NCBI GenBank assembly: GCA_003255065.1
Contig: QAOA01007722.1
Span: forward strand, 69,823-133,822
Length of the DNA stretch: 64,000 nucleotides
Source: Cercis canadensis
Lineage: Eukaryota; Streptophyta; Magnoliopsida; Fabales; Fabaceae
Direction: 5' to 3'
The notes under the pieces are model-generated. The model was not told the DNA's origin and searched no databases. It saw only the letters and a program-made list of their open reading frames with translations. Positions 1 to 11,329 of this stretch are shown here, in pieces. How positions within the stretch are numbered: position 1 is the first letter of the stretch; the number at the start of each line of letters is the position of its first letter. Made by a program: the position numbers and the translations under genes.

Positions 1-257
1 GCCTCCATGCTTAATACTTATATGGCTGTCATATGATTTATATATCTAGTGGCAAATGCTATACAGGATGACGGAAAAATTAGTAGCAACAGCTGCAAAT
101 CTCTTTGCGGAGCATGAAAAACAGTGGAGTGGCTACACACACTAATTTAAATACTCTGTTTTGAATTTATCTTTGTCTAATAGCCATAGCAGCTAGCAAA
201 TTTTTATGATATATCCTGCGCTTACACAATTTACTCTCTTTGAATTTCTGAGGAAAA

Positions 258-482
258 TGTGGAAGAGCAATCCACCTAACCTCCGATCTCCAAGGTCATC
301 AATGTGGAAAAGCAACCCACCCGACCTCTGAGCTCCAAGGTCATCAGGGCAAAACAATCCTACCCAAAGAGATGAAGCAATCCACTCGACCTCTGAGCTC
401 CAAGGTCATCAGGGTAAAACAATCCTACTCAAAGAGGTGAAGCAATTCACCCGACCTCCGGTCTCCAAGGTCATCAACAATG
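258..482 (+). repeat. Degenerate tandem repeat, about four units
   Basis: Four units share the core GACCTCYGAGCTCCAAGGTC. Each begins with a GTGGAA/GATGAAGCAATCCAC-like segment. The two central units carry an extra stretch around GGGCAAAACAATCCTAC, so units are about 45 or 65 bp. They lie in the 3' untranslated part of the retroelement and do not keep a reading frame. Confidence 0.7.
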
Positions 483-954
483 TCGAAGCAATCCAGCTAG
501 AGAGGGTAGAGGCTGACCTCCCCATTTGACCTCAAGGACTGGATGAACAAACAAATACCAAAGCCTTTCACAAGCTCTGAAGTGTAATTAGTTAATAAAG
601 TCCAACTTTAAAACAGAGTTGAAGCCACTTCCAAGTCAGAAGTTGGAAAAGACTAAGAACCCGATAAAGAAAGCTCCTCAAGGGCAACATTGCCTCACTT
701 GGCATTCAATGTTTAAATGTGCAAACAAACCTACCTAACTTCAGGTATTCTTAATGTACACTTACACATTCTTACTATTTGATTATTCAATACTAGCAAA
801 CTCTGCATATTTTTATCTATCTTAGGTTGGTAAAGTTCATAACCATCGATTGCAAAATTTTGATATACATCATGAGCTGGTGCATTTCACCTTCTCTTGA
901 ATTTTGAGGAAATACAGAAAAGCACTCCACTCGAAGAAGTGTTAAAGCTCTAAA

Positions 955-1545
955 ACGAGCTCAAGCTCTAACCCGAGCTCAAGGGCCAATGCCCTCAGGA
1001 CGAACGTCCTTCAAGCTCTAACACGAGCTCAAGGGCCAATGCCCTCAGGATGAATGTCCTTCAACACTCTAACACGAGCTCAAGCTCTAATCCAAGCTCA
1101 AGGGCCAATGCCCTCAGGACGAATGTCCTTCAATGCTTTAATACGAGCTCAAGGGCCAATGCCCTCAGGACGAATGTCCTTCAAGCTCTAACACGAGCTC
1201 AAGGGCCAATGCCCTCAGGACGAATGTCCTTCAAGCTCTAACACGAGCTTAAGGGCCAATGCCTTCAGGACGAATGTCCTTCAACGCTCTAATACGAGCT
1301 CAAGCTCTAACCCGAGCTCAAGGGCCAATGCCCTTAGGACGAATGTCCTTCAACGCTCTAATACGAGCTTAAGTTCTAACCCGAGCTCAAGGGCCAATGC
1401 CCTCAGGACGAATGTCCTTCAACGCTCTAATATGAGCTCAAGCTCTAACTCGAGCTCAAGGGCCAATGCCCTCAGGACAAATGTCCTTTAACGCTCCAAC
1501 ACGAGCTTAAGCTCTAACATGAGCTCAAGGGCCCAATGTCCTCTA
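955..1545 (+). repeat. Minisatellite of 50- and 70-bp units, each with two small hairpins
   Basis: Nine clear copies of the core AAGGGCCAATGCCCT start near 981, 1031, 1101, 1151, 1201, 1251, 1320, 1389 and 1459; a degraded tenth follows near 1528. Spacing is 50 bp, or about 70 bp when a 20-bp GAGCTCAAGCTCTAACCCGA-like block is added. Each unit contains two adjacent perfect five-base-pair inverted repeats with four-base loops: AGGGC-CAAT-GCCCT and AGGAC-GAAT-GTCCT. The open frame across part of the array is a by-product of the period. Confidence 0.9.
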
Positions 1546-2533
1546 AGTCGGTTGCAACATCAACTAAGTGCAAATACCGAGCTGAAGAATCAAGACCTCA
1601 AACAAACTACTTCGGGTCCATGTATTCTAAATGCATATTACATACTAGTATAAGCGAAGACTTCACGTTTTCCATTTTACATGAGATGTTGAATTGGGAA
1701 ACAATGCAAAAAGCAAAAAAATATATGCTCAGACACTATATTTGTTTGCAAGGATGCTATAAATTCTTGAAATGCATATAAATGCAATTATCTGAATGCA
1801 TAAAAGCATAATTATCTCTACATGGCAGGACTGATCTCATATGACTCTTACCGAGCATACAATCATAATACATGTTTCTAATATATTACTTGTCATGTAC
1901 ATCACTTTCTCTAACATATCATTTTCTGGTTGAGGCGCCTACTGAGCTGACCTCAGCCCGACACCTTTGCAGAGCTATTGCATAATTTATGTACAATGGA
2001 GAGCATATGGTCTCTGTTATTAAGATGCAGGGGCTACAAAGCTTGAAATATATGAGAAGCAAGGAGCTATGGAGTTTGAAACACATAGCTCGGGACCAAA
2101 GAGCCATGAAACAACGGAGAAAATTCTCTAAAACCCGATCTAATGATGCAATTTCATAATGCTTTATGATTATATTATTCATTGCAATCATGCAAGTTCT
2201 TTTATCTGTTAAAGAATTTCTCTCAATGCTGGAAATCGCATGCTATCGCATTAAGAGCTTGAGCTCGGTATTTCATTGGCTACAGTTTAGATAACTTGAT
2301 GCATTATTATTTTAAATGCCTACAAATCTAATACAGATTCATAGTGCATGAAAAATTCTCACTTAGAGAGTGCCACCTTTACTACACACTTATTCTAAAT
2401 GCATTCTAATTACAGGACATTGCATACTCAAAAGTTTTATATCTGCTTGCCTGACAGGGCTTCAAAAGCCAAATATGCTCACTTTATAAGACTTAAACTT
2501 CAATCTCAATGCCTTGACTCCCTCAAGTCATTG

Positions 2534-2547
2534 GACTAGGGGGCAAG
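2534..2547 (+). promoter_or_regulatory. Polypurine tract upstream of an LTR
   Basis: GGACTAGGGGGCAAG is purine-rich and abuts the TG of a sequence starting TGTTAATACCC. This is the expected plus-strand priming site of an LTR retrotransposon on the + strand. Confidence 0.65.
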
Positions 2548-2850
2548 TGTTAATACCCAAAATATTCACTACGAATTGCTATAGTAAAAAGACTATAATA
2601 CCCCTGCAAAGGTAAACAATCACCTCCATAATATCTTCACACACACTCAGGGGGTCCCCTTTTTCTCTCTCGGCTTTCCTTTTCCCATCTCCCTAACTTG
2701 AGCGTCGGAGGTGGCGCCGGAGCTCCGGCTCCGGCCTTCCCTGACCGTATTTCTCCCTCCTGCAGGTTGCTCAGAACCGGTCATCGACACCTTGATTGCT
2801 TCTTGAAGCTTCGTGGATGCTAATTAGCTTGCCAAATGATCTAACCATAG
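2548..2850 (+). mobile_element. Partial LTR of the Tat/Ogre-like element
   Basis: It starts TGTTAATACCC after a polypurine tract. It includes the GC-rich stretch near 2700-2770 (TTGAGCGTCGGAGGTGGC and following) that resembles the transcription start/U5 area of many plant gypsy LTRs, ending around CTCCTGCAGGTTGCTCAG. No matching CA terminus or TSD was found, so the right border is approximate and the LTR is probably truncated by the AT-rich Helitron-like sequence that follows. Confidence 0.55.
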
Positions 2851-3425
2851 CCATATTAAAGAATCATTTTCTCCCTGATTCTCCATCACATGTTGACTAT
2901 TCTTCAAGAAGACGATTTCTTAAGTGTTTATATTTGAAACTATTTAGTATTTAATTAGAGTAAAATGTGTTATTTTATAGCTCAAAAAGTCACGTTGATG
3001 TCCCCAAAATATTTGACCAGCTGAAAAATATAATCAATAGATTTAACAAATATTTTATATTATAAAATGGAAATCAGCAAAATCAAGGGGATTGATTTAC
3101 TTTTATTTTGTTCACATGATTTCCTTTTATGCATGTACGAGATATCTCTTCTCTTCTTTGTTATCTAAAAAATTATAGTATTCAAAAATTCTGTTTTGTA
3201 ATGAAATTATTGAATTTAAAAAATTACTATAAATGATGATTGGAGACATTTAAATAAATTCAATAGTATAAATGTTGATTGGAGAGATGTAATAAATTTG
3301 TAATTATGTTGACCTGTAGGTTATACAATCAGCAATTGAATTATATTTTTGAATTTCAATTATAGGATTTCTATAGGGCTGATTTGCAGATGTTATAATT
3401 AATGAAAAACAGGGTTTATTGCTCC

Positions 3426-5060
3426 ACACTTGGCTATAAGTAGAGGCCTACAATGACAATCTCCTCCTTTTCAATCGCCTTTGCAATTCGCTCTACTCAT
3501 GTATAAGCACACTTGATTTTTTGGTTGGTTGAGGTATGGTTTACTATATTGAGAAGCTTTTTTTCTATTTTTGATGTAGCTTGGGAATTACTTATTTTGT
3601 CTGCTAATAACCATTGCACGTTTCATGTTTTATTTTCTTTTCTGTGCTGTAGGTTTTTGAATTTTTTGTGGACAACCATCGTAGGTAAAAATGCCATTCA
3701 TTTTATGTTGGTATATTTGTTTATTTAGATTGTATATATGTTTGCTGCAGTTGTTTTGTTTTTTATTTGGTATGTTACTCTTATTTTGTTGTTTGCCCCC
3801 ACCCCCTCCATTGTGATGCTTAGGAATATAATTTCCTCGCAAGGGTTCACCAAGTTTCTTCAATTTTGGTTATAGGAGAGTTTCATGAATTGTTCTTCTA
3901 TAGCATTAAATTTTAGTGCTAGCAAGTAAGTATGGGATAGAAAGAAGTTCAAAGTTGGTATATTTTTTATTGGTTCATCTTTTTGGTATTTTTGCTTATT
4001 TAGATTGTTTACGTTGGTATTTTTGCTTATCTTCGCTTCATTAGTTGAAAGTATCAAGCCTATTCTATATACAAAGGAGTTCAAAGTTTTATGTACACAT
4101 CTTAAATATGCATCTCATACTCATTTTGGATACACTTGGCTATAAGTAGAGCCTACAAGGGGTAGGCTCTTCCCTTTATTTGCCTTTGCAATTTGCACTA
4201 ATTATGTATAAGCACATGTTATTTTCTGGGAGGTTGAGTTATGGTTTACTATATTGAGAAGGTATTTTTCTGTTTTTGATGTAGCTTTGGAATTACTTAT
4301 TTTTTTTGCTAATAACCATTGCAAGTATCATGTTCTATTTTATTTTTTCTATTGTAGGTTTCTGATTTCTTTGGGGACAACCATCAGAGGTAAAAGTGTC
4401 ATTCCTTTTATGTTAGTATTTTTGCTTATTTAGTGAATTTATATATTTGAAAGTACTTATTTATGTTGGTATTTTTTCTTATTTAGTGATTTTATATATT
4501 TGAAAGTGCTTATTTATGTTGGTATTTTTGCTTATTTAGATTGTTTACATTGGTAATTTTGCTTATTTTTGCTCCATCAGTTGAAAGTATCAAACCTATT
4601 CTATATACATAGTAGTTCAAAGTTTTATGTACACATCTTAAATATGCAACCCATACTCACTTTGGATAAACTTGGCTATAAGTAGAGGCCAAGGAGGGGT
4701 AGCCTCCTCCTTTTAATTGTCTTTGCAATTCACACTAATTATGTATAAGCACATGTAATTTTCTCGGAGGTTGAGTTATGGTTTACTATATTGAGAAGCT
4801 ATTTTCTTGTTTTTGATGTAGCTTTGGGAATTACTTATGTTTTTTTGCTAATAACCATTGCACGTATCATGTTCTATTTTATTTTTTGGGGACAGCCATC
4901 GAAGGTAAAGGTTCCATTCCTTTTATGTTGGTATTTTCTTGCTTATTTAGATTATTTATATGTTTGAAAGTGCATATTTATGTTGGTATTTTTGCTTATT
5001 TAGATGGTTTACGTTAGTACTTTTGCTTACTTATGCTTCATCAGTTGAAAGTGCTACTTG
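3426..5060 (+). repeat. Threefold repeat of a TATA-box and leader module
   Basis: Three copies begin at 3426, 4132 and 4668 with the shared start ACTTGGCTATAAGTAGAG (CCTA/GCCA variants). This looks like a TATA box with a start site about 30 bp downstream. Each continues through GTATAAGCACA, TTGAGAAG and GATGTAGCTT to an exon-like segment ending GACAACCATC...GTAAA, followed by T-rich sequence with short GTTGGTATTTTTGCTTATTT subrepeats. The first spacing (706 bp) is longer than the second (536 bp) because of an extra block near 3740-3900. I infer duplicated promoter/first-exon units for the Helitron transcript. Confidence 0.7.
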
Positions 5061-5862
5061 TGAATATTCAGGTGATTGGTATTGCAATCATTATAAATTT
5101 GTTCATAACAAAATGGTAAACTATGGACTGGGGCATGATTGCTTGGCAATTATATTTATTAGCAGCTAAAATTTAGGAGAAAAGCAATTTGACCTTTTAT
5201 ATTTTTTGAAGCTGAATTGTGATTACAATATTATATTCCTAAATTTGACCTTTTAATTGTTAATTTTTTTCCATCAGGTTTACTCTTTGGTACTTCTAAC
5301 AACTACAAAATTCCATCTTCTTTTTTCTCAAGCATCTAATTATTGTAGCATGAAATAAAATTAAGTATATCTTATCATGAATGAGAATTTAAATGTGCAT
5401 TCGAGATAGGGTTTGACAATTTCATAATTCCAAATTTTATTATCATTTGTAATCTTTGTGTAGTAATTAACATCCTGCTTATTTTAACATGTATCTATAT
5501 TTTAGAAGAGATTAGTTTAGTTTATCATAATTTACACCCATACAAATACAATGGTGTGTCTGTGTGGTTCATTAAATAGTTAGGTCATTTGGTTTAATTG
5601 TGAATCATATTTATTTTCCTAACCTACACTAATAAGTTAGGGTGATAGGCTAGGGATGTTGTAGTCTCATGTTTCTCTCATATGACATATATTTAAGTCT
5701 TATATTTAGCTTACGTTTTTAGAGGATACTCATATATCCATTCTATTAACCATTTGCAGTAAAGGATAAAAAATACGATCAGGAAAAATGAAAAAAGATA
5801 GTCCCAAGAGTCCAAGAGTTTGTCACCCTTTGACAAGGAACCAAGATCAGACAAATAATACT
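5060..5862. other. AT-rich spacer without recognisable gene
   Basis: AT-rich sequence between the leader repeats and the palindrome, presumably Helitron intron or untranslated leader. I see no domain-bearing frame or repeat structure. Confidence 0.5.
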
Positions 5863-5934
5863 TCAGACCAATCAGGTGCTAATTGTTTTGCTATATATAT
5901 ATATAGCAAAACAATTAGCACCTGATTGGTCTGA
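5863..5934. repeat. Perfect 72-bp palindrome
   Basis: Arms of 36 bp are exact reverse complements about a (TA)n centre at 5898/5899. The left arm begins TCAGACCAATCAGGTGCTAA and the right arm ends with its complement. It ends at a mismatch on both sides (5862 and 5935). It would form a long hairpin or cruciform with no unpaired loop. It lies in the 5' part of Helitron 1. Confidence 0.95.
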
Positions 5935-8185
5935 TTGATACAAATATCTACATATTATGTTATATTAACTTGAGGGTACTTTTAAAATCAAAAAGTATTG
6001 TTTAAACAATTTTTATTAGGAATATATGTATGATATTTTCAGAATCGATCAATGAAGCACCAAACATTCCTATTAAGGATCCCAAGCATAGAAGAGTACC
6101 TTTCAGTGATATCAATAATGGTAATTGCAATTCTATGTACATTTGATTGTTCCATACTTTATTTAATGACTTTATCAAACATGGTTCTATCATTGACTAA
6201 ATACAGTTCTTGCTCCAAGACCAATTGATGCACATCACCATGAACCAATATTATGACCAATTAATTCACCAAATGTGGTACCTCTAATGATCAGACCGCC
6301 AATGATTGCGTTTTCAATTTTAAGACGCATAGAAAGTCCTGTTGGTGGTAATGTCCGAGTATCAAGAATAAACAAAACAGTTGGTGCAGACATTAATGAT
6401 CCTATTACGTCATCAAAAACAAAAGACAGAGGAAAAAACGTGATAGATCATTACCCAAATAATAATAATGTAATTTCTCATTCTCCATGGATCCACTGTT
6501 GTACCCCGGAGATGCGTCCTATACAAATAAACTAGGGTCAGCTTACACTATTGCCTATGACTCAAAGTCAAATAAATCATACTAGAGTTAGACAAGACAG
6601 ATGTGTGTCTTTCACTCCTTGCAATCAATTGAGATATGTATCCTTTTAATTGAGTTTCTTCAACATTTAAGATATACACTAAATCCATAAAGTTTCTGAT
6701 TCAATTTTATTTTTCATGTTCATCTATATACTAATATAAACTGATTAAAATTTATATAAGTAGTCTACAATATACTCCCTATGGAATAATGATGTCTCAA
6801 ACAAGCACACCTACATCAAACAATCATGTTGGCGAGGTTTTAAGCATTGCATTTGGGAAGGGTACGTATAAAACATGTTAGTTTAAATAATTCATTTTTT
6901 TTATGATCCTCATGATTTAGATTAAGATTATGTAATGCCAAATACTTTATGTAACTGGGAAAAAATACTCCCTCAACATCGTCAGGGAATCGTTATGGCA
7001 ATAAAGCATTATCATTAAGAATGTCTGTTTTGAGAGAAAACTATCAGAGGGGTCAAAAGATAGGCAATATTATGTACAAATAAAAATTGTATATTTTTAT
7101 TGTTATTTGTATGACAATTTATTTAATTATATGTACTTTCATTGAACAGGAAATAGTAAATCAACAAGCAAGTCTGGTCAAACTTATGGTGACCGATACA
7201 TGAGTAGATGACGCATGATCCTACAATCATTGCAAACTAATAGACTTGATTTTGATGATACTACTGATGTGGGGAACATGAGAAGCAATGATGTCCAAAT
7301 GTCAAACACAGATACAGCGATCCGTTTCACTCAGACAGGTACTCATAATCATTTTTTATTATTATATATTTTGAATACATTTAATACCGTTATATTTAAC
7401 AGGAAAAAGTATATTTTCCCCCGTGTACTCAAAATTATACAACTATGCATACACCACAAGTTTTAAAAGAATCACGTGCTTCAAGGATTGATATTATCAA
7501 GCAAAAACGTAATAAATATCACCACAAAGACAAGCGTATGTATTAGTAAGAATGTGTACAATTTATATATTCTTTTTTTTTATGAACTATATTGTTTATT
7601 TTATGCGTCTTAACGATAGAGAGACTACACCGTCAAATCATCAAGGAAGTAGGATCATGTAATCATTACAATCAAATAATATAAATTTTCATGAGACCGC
7701 TAATGTTAAGCATTTGACAAAAGTTGACAACCGAATGGAGATCATTGACCCATCGTATGAGTTAAGACATACAGGTACATATCATATTTTATTTTTTGTG
7801 AACTCATTCAAGAGTCATTGTGAGGAAAATTTAATATACTTTATCCTTTCCTTTGTGTTTAGGAAATGATGTCAATGTATTCCAGCAGGATGAGTCTAAT
7901 AACCATTTTAATACAGAAGGTAAGCATGCATGTATATTTATCTGCATATCTATATTTTATTTTCTATCCCATGTGAGATATGACTTAATTTATATCAAAT
8001 CTAATGGATGAAGGAATAGATGACATACAAACTAATTCAACATATGTAAATCATAACCGTTCTAATGAGACTACAAGTTCAGGTTTGATACCAAAAATTT
8101 ATATTATTGAACATATTATTCTGATTTACTCTACATAAATACTGATTATATATATCATTCTAAACGACCAAATACACAGACAAGA
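5935..8185 (+). other. Upstream exon-like segments of the Helitron transcript
   Basis: Short open stretches (for example 6275-6533 and 7215-7330) are separated by T-rich intron-like sequence with GT...AG borders such as CAGACAGGTACTCATA near 7333. Translations are Asn/Ser/Asp-rich and low in complexity; I recognise no domain. Position directly upstream of the Rep N-terminus suggests the variable N-terminal exons of the transposase gene, now decayed. Confidence 0.4.
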
Positions 8186-9600
8186 GTTTGCTCTGATATT
8201 GGGTATCCCACATGGGAATGTGAGTTTTGCGGAGTCTTACACTGGTACAATGAAAGAGTAAAAAAGGATAAGAGACCAAAGAAGCCAAAGTTCAGGATGT
8301 ATTGTCATCAAGGAAAGATTCAATTGCCATTATTAGAATATCTACCTAGTACATTATTGGCATTGTTGGATGGTATTGATGAGAGGAGAAGCAACTTCAT
8401 TCAGAATATCCGAGCATACAATATAATGTTTTCTTTCACATCACTTGGTGGTAGTGTTGATAATTCATTAAATATAAAATGAGGAATCAAGATGTTCTGG
8501 ATGGGTGGTCAGAATTATCACTCACTCGGGAGCTTGCTACCTAATGAGGGATCAGACCCTAAGTTTGCACAATTGTATATTTATGATACAGACAATGAGG
8601 TGTCTAATCTTATACGGGCATACAGGTAAGACAAATTTAATTTATATACCTTTATATCTACTTATTAACCTAAATTTTTTTTTTTTATATATATTTAGCT
8701 CTCATAATACGTCTATAATGTGAATGCATTAATTTCATACAACTTTATTTTATTGATTGTATCTAATCTTACATCTAACTAAACTATGTGTATGTTTTAA
8801 TGTAGTCGCTTAGAAATAGCCATCGATAAATTGGATCTTATCATAAGATCTGAGAAAGATGTTCGACGAGCACAATGTCTTAGCAAAAACATTTAGGAAC
8901 GTGAGAGATCGTTATCAAAGCAACCCATTCACCAATGTAAGGATGCGGCTTATTGCGAAACATGAAGCTGATGGTAGGACATACAACAAACCTACTATGA
9001 ATGAAATTGCGATCATAATAGTTGGAGATGTTAATAGTCTTAAGAATGGAAAATATATTATAATAGAATCTAAGACAGGAGATCTACAGAGGATATGTGA
9101 AATCCATCATGCCTATCTTGCATTACAATATCCCTTTCTATTTTCATATGCCGAAGATAGATATAGAGATGACGTACTTTTAAGAGGATAAACTATAACT
9201 GAAACTACCAAGAGGATAAGAGTGTCAATGAAGGAATTCTTTGCATTTAGGTTGATGAATAGGAATGGTGAAGCTCCCACTTTATTTTTATCAAGAAAAT
9301 TATTTTAATAGTTCTTGGTTGATGCATTTACAATGATTGAGTCATCTAGATTGAGATATATCATGATGAACCAGAACTTACTAAGAGCAGAATTATACAA
9401 AGGTCTTACTGAGTGTGTATTGAGCAGAGACATTGTTGAATCATTTATTGGGAAACGTATAGTCTTGCTGTCTTTTTTTCACTTGTGGAGTGAGGTATAT
9501 GTTTCAAAATTACCAGGATTGCATGTCCATATGTCTTTGGGCTGAATATCTAGATTTATTTATCACATTTACATGAAATCCATGATGGCCCGAGATATAA
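8186..9600 (+). pseudogene. Helitron transposase, N-terminal helicase-like domain (degenerate)
   Basis: The segment from 8186 reads DIGYPTWECEFCG, a typical plant Helitron Rep N-terminus. It continues through KIQLPLLEYLP and, after an in-frame TGA, GQNYHSLGSLLPNEG and PKFAQLYIYDTDNEVSN. A probable intron runs 8626-8805 (CAG|GTAAG ... TGTAG|T). The next exon encodes TFRNVRDRYQ, then LALQYPFLFSYAEDRY and MKEFFAFRLMNRNGE. Two adjacent stops precede FLVDAFTMIESSRLRYI, where the family has Gln codons. The order matches the helitron_like_N region upstream of the HUH nuclease. It cannot make one protein as it stands. Confidence 0.85.
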
Positions 9601-9806
9601 CGTTATATTAAAGATAGATGACTCGGTATTGAAGACATGCCCGATATTTTATCCAGAGTGTTTAAACTAAAACTAGACAAGCTTATCAGGATTTTAAAGC
9701 AAGGACATCATTTCAAAAATGTACAATCAGGTATGTATCCTCATCTTCGTACATTATATATTCTGTGAAAAATCAATGACCATGTTCTAATAATAGATCA
9801 TTTCCA

Positions 9807-10340
9807 GTGGTATATACGATAAAATTTCAAAAACGTGGGTTGACTCACGCACACATACTGTTATTCTTGCATCCTAGGCATAAACACCCTACTTCAAATG
9901 ACATTGATAAAATAATATTTGCTGAAATACCTAGTAAAGAAGAAAATCTAAGATTGTATGAAATTCTTGGGGATTGTATGATGCATGGTCCATGTGGTGT
10001 TGTGAATATTAAATCACCGTATATGAGAGATAGAATTTGTACAAGACACTTTCTAAAGAAATTTGTGAAGAGAACAACGATTGATGATGATAGAAACCCT
10101 TGCTGTAGGAGGAGAAATGATAACAGGTCCGTTGACAAGAAAGGAATAGTACTTGATAACAGGTAAGAGTAAATATAATTCTATCATTACATGTCATGTT
10201 ATTTTTTTAATTAAAGAAAATTAGAAACCATATTTTTTTAAATTTTTTTACATATACATTACTGCAACAGGTTTGTCGTTCCATACAACCGAGATATGCT
10301 TATGAAGTATGAAGCGCACATCAATGTTGAGTGATGTAAT
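9807..10340 (+). pseudogene. Helitron Rep HUH endonuclease domain
   Basis: This is the rolling-circle nuclease part of the transposase. Residues 8-17 of the open frame read QKRGLTHAHI, containing the two metal-binding histidines (H14 and H16, the HUH motif). MHGPCGVVNIKSPYM and a CCRRR stretch follow, as in other plant Helitrons. An intron-like interval near 10166-10270 separates it from FVVPYNRDMLMKYEAHINV, another conserved Rep block. The HUH histidines are intact although the rest of the gene is broken. Confidence 0.88.
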
Positions 10341-10442
10341 TAGTGAAGGGTAATTAAATATCTATTCAAATACATAAACAAATGGTATGATCGCATTACA
10401 GCTACTTTTTACGAATAAAATGAAAACAACACGTAGAATAAG

Positions 10443-10988
10443 ATGGTGGATGAGATCAAGATGTATTATGATTGCAAGTTCGTTTCCACATGCGAGGCAG
10501 CCTGGAGGATATTTGCGTTTGACATTCACTACCGAGATCCACCAGTGAAAAAACTATCATTTCATCTACCAGATGAGCAGTTTGTTGTCTTTCATGAAGG
10601 TGATAACTTTGATGATATGGTGAATAGAACATGTGTGAAGATGACTAAATTCTTGGCTTGGTTTGAGGCAAATAAGAAATATCCACATGCTAAACATCTA
10701 ACGTATGATGAGTTCCCAAATTATTTTGTTTGGAAACAGCAGACTAAAGAGTGGTTGCCAAGAAAGAAAAAGTTTTATGTTAGGAGACTATATTATGTTC
10801 CACCTAGATCTAGCGAGTTGTATTACATGATGCTCCTATTTAACCAACAAAAAGGATGTACAAGCTATGAAGAAATCAGGACAATTAATGGGGTTATCTA
10901 TTCTACATTTAAAGAAGCATGCTATGCAATTGGTCTGCTTGATGATGACAATGAATTCATCGAATGTATAAAAGAAACAAGCGCATGA
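10443..10988 (+). pseudogene. Helitron Rep segment with the Y2 tyrosine motif
   Basis: A 181-residue open frame begins VDEIKMYYDCKFVSTCEA, the Rep motif carrying the two catalytic tyrosines. The family consensus as I know it is EIKxYxDCRY. Here the first tyrosine is present (Y8) but the second position is Phe (F13, codon TTC at 10479). The rest (AAWRIFAFDIHYRDPPVKKL, LTYDEFPNYFVW, RLYYVPPRSSELYYMMLL) matches the linker between Rep and helicase domains. Loss of the second tyrosine would be expected to impair strand transfer. Confidence 0.85.
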
Positions 10989-11329
10989 GGTTCTGGCTAT
11001 TATCTGAGGGGCCTATTCGTCACACTCATAATGTCAAACAACATAAATAGACCAGATCTGGTATGGGAAGAGACGTAGAATTTGATGTCTGATGATATCG
11101 TTCATAGGCAGCGAAAAATATTCAATAATCCTGGTAAAACTTATAATGGTATTAAATAGATATATTTGACACATTTAATAATATAATTGATCTGCATATT
11201 ACGATGCTAATTATAGAACATAGTTTGTGAGGTAGTAATGAATGTTTTCTCTCTTAAAATGCAATATTATATGATTAATCATGCACATATAATGATTGCA
11301 TCATTGTTTGATTTTGTTATAGGACTGAC

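Larger units (their letters stand above)
1..2547 (+). mobile_element. 3' internal region of a Tat/Ogre-like LTR retrotransposon
   Basis: No protein domain is visible. The assignment rests on the right end: a purine-rich tract directly precedes a TGTTAATACCC LTR start at 2548, so this stretch is the untranslated 3' part of an element on the + strand. Tandem repeats at 258-482 and 981-1540 fit the known habit of Tat/Ogre elements to carry variable tandem arrays before the 3' LTR. Outside those arrays I see only non-coding sequence; the small open frames here have no recognisable content. The left part of the element lies outside the window. Confidence 0.6.

Noticed and set aside
1050..1241. 63-codon open frame in the minisatellite
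   Set aside because: It only reflects the 50-bp period and is not kept across all units.
955..1545. CRISPR-like array
   Set aside because: The spacers are themselves repeated, there are no cas genes, and the context is a plant retroelement.
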